64,000 nt of DNA from NCBI RefSeq assembly GCF_003576375.1, contig NZ_QWGE01000002.1:744001-808000 (forward strand), in the 5' to 3' direction. Below are positions 61,171 to 64,000 of this stretch, piece by piece. Positions within the stretch are counted from its first letter, which is position 1; each line of letters opens with the position of its first letter. Under the pieces are notes generated by a model. That model was not told the origin of the DNA. It saw only the letters and a program-made list of their open reading frames with translations, and made no database searches. The position numbers and the translations under genes were made by a program. This DNA is from Pontibacter oryzae. Lineage in GTDB: Bacteria; Bacteroidota; Bacteroidia; Cytophagales; Hymenobacteraceae.

Positions 61171-61959
61171 ATGATCGAAATACACAATATACATAAGACC
61201 TTCGGGGATAAAAAAGTACTGGATGGCGTTAGCGGCGTTTTCGAGACTGGCAAAACCAACCTACTCTTGGGTGCCAGCGGTACAGGTAAAAGCGTGCTCC
61301 TCAAGTGCATTGTTGGTCTTGTAAAACCGGATATAGGCAGTGTTACGTTCGATGGCACCTATTTTACTAATAACAAGCTGGACATCCGGCAGGAGATTCG
61401 CAGGAAGATTGGCATGCTGTTCCAAGGCTCGGCGCTATTTGACTCCATGACGGTGGAGCAGAATGTAGAGTTTCCACTGAAGATGCTTTCAGATATGCCG
61501 AAAGATGAGCGCATGGACCGCGTCAACTTTTGCCTCCAGCGCGTAGGCCTCGAGAACTCAAACAATAAAATGCCTTCTGAGTTGAGTGGCGGAATGAAAA
61601 AGCGTGTCGGTATTGCCCGGGCTATTGCGCCTAATTGTACTTACCTGTTCTGCGACGAACCTAACTCCGGCCTTGACCCGCTTACTGCCATAAAAATCGA
61701 TGAACTTATAGCGGAAATCACGGAAGAATACGGCATCACGACTATTGTGGTGACGCACGACATGAACTCTGTGATAGAGATTGGCGAAAAAATCATGTTC
61801 CTGTATGAAGGCAGAAAGATTTGGGAAGGCACCCGTGATGACATCCTCGACTCGAATGTAAAGGAACTTAACGAATTTATCTTTGCAAACAGGTTGATGC
61901 GCGATGCAAAAAAAGTAGAAGAAGAGGAAGAGGAACAGCAACGAGCGGCTCAGAAATAA
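61171..61959 (+). CDS. mlaF: MlaF-family ABC transporter ATP-binding protein
   Basis: ATPase of the Mla system, 262 residues. Walker A GASGTGKSVLLK, Q-loop FQGSALFDSMTV, signature SGGMKKRVGIARAI and Walker B YLFCDEPNSGLDP (with Pro-Asn, instead of PTSG). The ALFDSMTVxQNVEFPL segment is typical of MlaF. The tail is very acidic, EEEEEEQQRAAQK. It lies 60 bases after mlaE in the same orientation. A long terminator follows. Confidence 0.9.
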   Translation: MIEIHNIHKTFGDKKVLDGVSGVFETGKTNLLLGASGTGKSVLLKCIVGLVKPDIGSVTFDGTYFTNNKLDIRQEIRRKIGMLFQGSALFDSMTVEQNVEFPLKMLSDMPKDERMDRVNFCLQRVGLENSNNKMPSELSGGMKKRVGIARAIAPNCTYLFCDEPNSGLDPLTAIKIDELIAEITEEYGITTIVVTHDMNSVIEIGEKIMFLYEGRKIWEGTRDDILDSNVKELNEFIFANRLMRDAKKVEEEEEEQQRAAQK

Positions 61960-61971
61960 AAAAGCGGGTTG

Positions 61972-62021
61972 TATAAAACAGAAGCGCTCCTGCTATTCGG
62001 CAGGAGCGCTTCTGTTTTATA
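61972..62021. terminator. Bidirectional terminator between mlaF and nucleoside transporter
   Basis: 22-bp perfect stem (61972-61993 with 62000-62021); core CAGAAGCGCTCCTG with TATAAAA/TTTTATA arms. Confidence 0.92.
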
Positions 62022-62041
62022 ATAGTTAAACCGGATATCTC

Positions 62042-63343
62042 TTAGACTCCGTAAAGCATACCTGCAATAGTGGCAGTCATCATACAGGCCAGCGATGCGC
62101 CTAGCAGTGCCAGAAAACCTAACTTAGACAACGCGCCCTGTTGGTTAGGAGCCATACTTCCGATTCCGCCAATCTGAATGGCAATAGAGCTAAAATTAGA
62201 GAAGCCGCAGAGTGCATAAGTTGCCATAATAAGCGCCTTCTCCCCTAGCAAACCGGCTGCCTTCATGTTTGCTAAATCAAGGTATGCCACAAACTCGTTT
62301 ACAGCCGTCTTCTGGCCGAGTAAGCTACCCACTAGTAACGTATCCTGCCAAGGTACGCCCATTATAAAGGCAAAAACCCTAAATATCTGGCCCAATATAT
62401 ACTGAAACGAGAAACCATCGAACTGCCCACTTGTGCTAGCCACAACGAAATCGTTCAGGCCGGTTAGTGCGCCAACTTTTATGAGCATATAGTTTAGCAT
62501 GGCAATTACCGCAATAAAGGCTAGTAACATGCCACCTACATTCGCTGCCAACCTCAGGCCATCGCCTGCGCCACGGCTCAAAGCATCAACTAAGTTTACG
62601 CCAAGCTGCTCCTCATTTACCTCTAGTTCTGTATTTATCTTATCAGGCTCAGTCTCAGGAACCAGAATTTTTGCAAGTACAATACCCGCTGGGGCGTTCA
62701 TGATAGATGCCGTGAGCAGGTGAGCTGCAAAAATAGCCTGTTGGTTTACATCGCTTCCACCCAGAAACGCTACATAAGCCGCCAGCACACCGCCGGCCAG
62801 TGTGGCCATACCGCCCGTCATTAAGCACATCAATTCCGATTTGGTCATGCGCGAAATGAACGGCCTCACAAGCAAGGGAGCCTCGGTTTGCCCCAGGAAG
62901 ATATTACCCGCTGCAGATAAACTCTCGGCTCCGGAAAGCCGCATCCCCTTTGACATAACCCAGGCGATACCAAACACGATTTTCTGCAACACGCCGAGGT
63001 AATATAAACCAGCCGAAACCGTGGAGAAGAAAATAATAGTTGGGAGCACCGAGAAGGCGAAAATGAAGCCTAAGCCACCGTTTTCAGCTGGGTTTGCCAG
63101 GTTGCCGAACAGAAACTGGGCACCTGCCTGCGAAAAGCTTAGAAGTTTTACAAAGAGGCGGCTCACAAACGCGAAGCCATCAGCCACAATGGGAACCTGC
63201 GTAACGAGTACGCCAAAAAGGATCTGAAGAAAAACGCCGAAACCGACCAGTTTCCAGTCGATGGATTTTCTGTTTTTTGAGAACAATATGGCGATGCCAA
63301 GGAGCACAATAAGGCCACCAAGCCCTCTAAGAATATCGTACAT
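62042..63343 (-). CDS. Concentrative nucleoside transporter (NupC/CNT family)
   Basis: Proton- or sodium-driven nucleoside symporter of 433 residues from ATG 63343, with about ten helices. Typical CNT signatures are GFVFAFSVLPTIIFFSTVSAGLYYLG (with the family Pro-Thr), QTEAPLLVRPFI (nucleoside-binding QTE motif), and the second half sequence NEFVAYLDLA and CGFSNFSSIAIQIGGIGSMAPNQ, which contains the second inverted-repeat NFSS motif. The upstream start codon at 63400 would add 19 residues unlike the family. It may work with the guanine deaminase and GMP synthase of the window in purine salvage. Confidence 0.88.
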   Translation of the reverse strand: MYDILRGLGGLIVLLGIAILFSKNRKSIDWKLVGFGVFLQILFGVLVTQVPIVADGFAFVSRLFVKLLSFSQAGAQFLFGNLANPAENGGLGFIFAFSVLPTIIFFSTVSAGLYYLGVLQKIVFGIAWVMSKGMRLSGAESLSAAGNIFLGQTEAPLLVRPFISRMTKSELMCLMTGGMATLAGGVLAAYVAFLGGSDVNQQAIFAAHLLTASIMNAPAGIVLAKILVPETEPDKINTELEVNEEQLGVNLVDALSRGAGDGLRLAANVGGMLLAFIAVIAMLNYMLIKVGALTGLNDFVVASTSGQFDGFSFQYILGQIFRVFAFIMGVPWQDTLLVGSLLGQKTAVNEFVAYLDLANMKAAGLLGEKALIMATYALCGFSNFSSIAIQIGGIGSMAPNQQGALSKLGFLALLGASLACMMTATIAGMLYGV

Positions 63344-63398
63344 TACAGTTGGTTGAAAGACAAAATCTGTCAAAATTAAGCCTAATATCTTATAAAAC

Positions 63399-63433
63399 AA
63401 AAAGGTTCGGCACCTCTTGGCACCGAACCTTTT
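63399..63433. terminator. Hairpin upstream of the nucleoside transporter, terminator of the downstream gene
   Basis: AAAAGGTTCGG (63400-63410) pairs with CCGAACCTTTT (63423-63433). On the minus strand it follows the bifunctional-nuclease gene and ends with a T-run, so it ends that transcript before the transporter promoter. Confidence 0.75.
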
Positions 63434-63455
63434 ATAGAATATACTATATTTTAAA

Positions 63456-64000
63456 TCAGTTGCGCTTATTCAACTCATCGCGAATTTTGGCTGCTTTTTC
63501 ATAGTCCTCTTTTTCAAGGGCTTCGTTCAGCATTTTGTTTAAATCATCCACAGATGTTTGGTTTAAAGGCTCGCTTTTTGAACCAGAGCTAGCTGCAGAA
63601 GAACTGCTTTTTACGGCCATTTCTTCATTCTCCTCCTCTTCTTCTTCCAAGTCGCTGAGAATAATTCCGGCTTCGGATAGTACGCTCTCTACAGTATAGA
63701 TCGGAACTCCAAAGCGCAGGCCTATGGCTATAGCATCAGATGGGCGGGCATCCAACTCGAACTCTTTGGAGCCATTAGTGCACACAATCTTAGAATAAAA
63801 TACCCCCTCTTTCAAATCCGAGATCAGGATCTCAGTAACGCGCACATCCATTTCCTCAGCAAAAGACTTGAACAAGTCATGCGTTAGCGGGCGGTTAGGG
63901 TTAATCTTTTCAATCTGAATAGCAATAGACTGCGCCTCAAACATACCAATAATGATAGGCAGCCTTCTGTTTCCTTCTTTCTCTCCTAACACCAAAGCAA
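63456..64000 (-). CDS. Bifunctional nuclease (DUF151) protein with UVR domain, N-terminus outside window
   Basis: The reading frame is open through base 64000, so the start is beyond the window end. The N-terminal part is the bifunctional-nuclease/DUF151 domain (VLGEKEGNRRLPIIIGMFEAQSIA, HDLFKSF, ELDARPSDAIAIGLR). Then comes an acidic-Ser linker (EEEEEENEEM, SSSSAASSGS) and a C-terminal UVR motif (VDDLNKMLNEALEKEDYEKAAKIRDEL), which binds UvrA/UvrB-type partners or ATP-dependent proteases in other proteins. The DUF151-UVR fusion is common in Bacteroidota. In plants and some bacteria the fold degrades DNA and RNA; the function here is unproven. Confidence 0.85.
   Translation of the reverse strand, partial: ALVLGEKEGNRRLPIIIGMFEAQSIAIQIEKINPNRPLTHDLFKSFAEEMDVRVTEILISDLKEGVFYSKIVCTNGSKEFELDARPSDAIAIGLRFGVPIYTVESVLSEAGIILSDLEEEEEENEEMAVKSSSSAASSGSKSEPLNQTSVDDLNKMLNEALEKEDYEKAAKIRDELNKRN

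Noticed and set aside
1-64000. tRNA, rRNA, CRISPR array or insertion sequence
   Set aside because: No T-arm/cloverleaf-like sequence, direct-repeat array or transposase was found in the gaps. The four AT-rich inverted repeats have no associated transposase in the window.

Overview
This window looks like a chromosomal segment of a Bacteroidota (order Cytophagales), most probably a Hymenobacteraceae bacterium of the Pontibacter type; the genus is an inference. The evidence is gliding and type IX secretion genes (gldC, gldA, gldF, gldG), a secreted protein with a type B T9SS C-terminal sorting domain, a DUF4290-murA pair, several TAnnTTTG promoter elements, few Shine-Dalgarno sequences and an IYD-type nitroreductase. 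No phage, transposase, CRISPR array, tRNA or rRNA gene was recognised.

Layout. 1-8.6 kb: 3' end of a UvrD/PcrA helicase, DUF4290 protein, murA (Cys-to-Asp type), an RNA methyltransferase, a Na+/solute symporter, murB and a small lipoprotein. 8.7-17.6 kb: mixed metabolic genes (BrkB-family membrane protein, iodotyrosine-deiodinase-like flavoprotein, methyltransferase, DinB protein, LysR regulator with a threonine-synthase-like enzyme, deacetylase lipoprotein, frame-split DUF429 gene, lipoprotein, guanine deaminase). 17.7-22.8 kb: a four-gene phosphorelay cluster (CHASE3 kinase, soluble kinase, CheY-like regulator, large hybrid kinase) without any DNA-binding output protein. 22.9-24.2 kb: ffh, whose RNA partner ffs lies at 44.7 kb.

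24.4-43.6 kb is a surface-glycan region. It holds a GT4 glycosyltransferase, an acyl-CoA synthetase, a complete pseudaminic acid pathway (pseB, pseC, pseF, a pseG-pseH fusion, pseI), an unassigned protein that may transfer the nonulosonate, a LamG protein exported by T9SS, a DUF7033 deacetylase-like protein, a Wzx-type flippase, an oxidoreductase/aminotransferase pair for an amino sugar, a GT2 glycosyltransferase and ftsE. In outline, CMP-pseudaminic acid is made in the cytoplasm, joined to a glycan, flipped across the inner membrane and displayed on the surface, where T9SS also delivers proteins.

43.6-64 kb: housekeeping genes (fructose-6-phosphate aldolase-like protein, ffs, guaA, an LpoA-like lipoprotein/periplasmic protein, hemL, dcd), gldC, a nuclease-fold protein with a damaged active site, dnaN, gldG-gldF-gldA, two SDR enzymes around a TrpF-like protein and a beta-barrel, MlaE/MlaF, a nucleoside transporter and a bifunctional-nuclease/UVR protein cut by the window end.

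Two DNA-level patterns cross the whole window. The hexamer AAGTAT/ATACTT occurs about 190 times in both orientations and all reading frames, against roughly 40 expected from base composition. Four related AT-rich inverted repeats sit between co-directional genes. Convergent gene pairs are separated by long, almost perfect bidirectional terminator hairpins.
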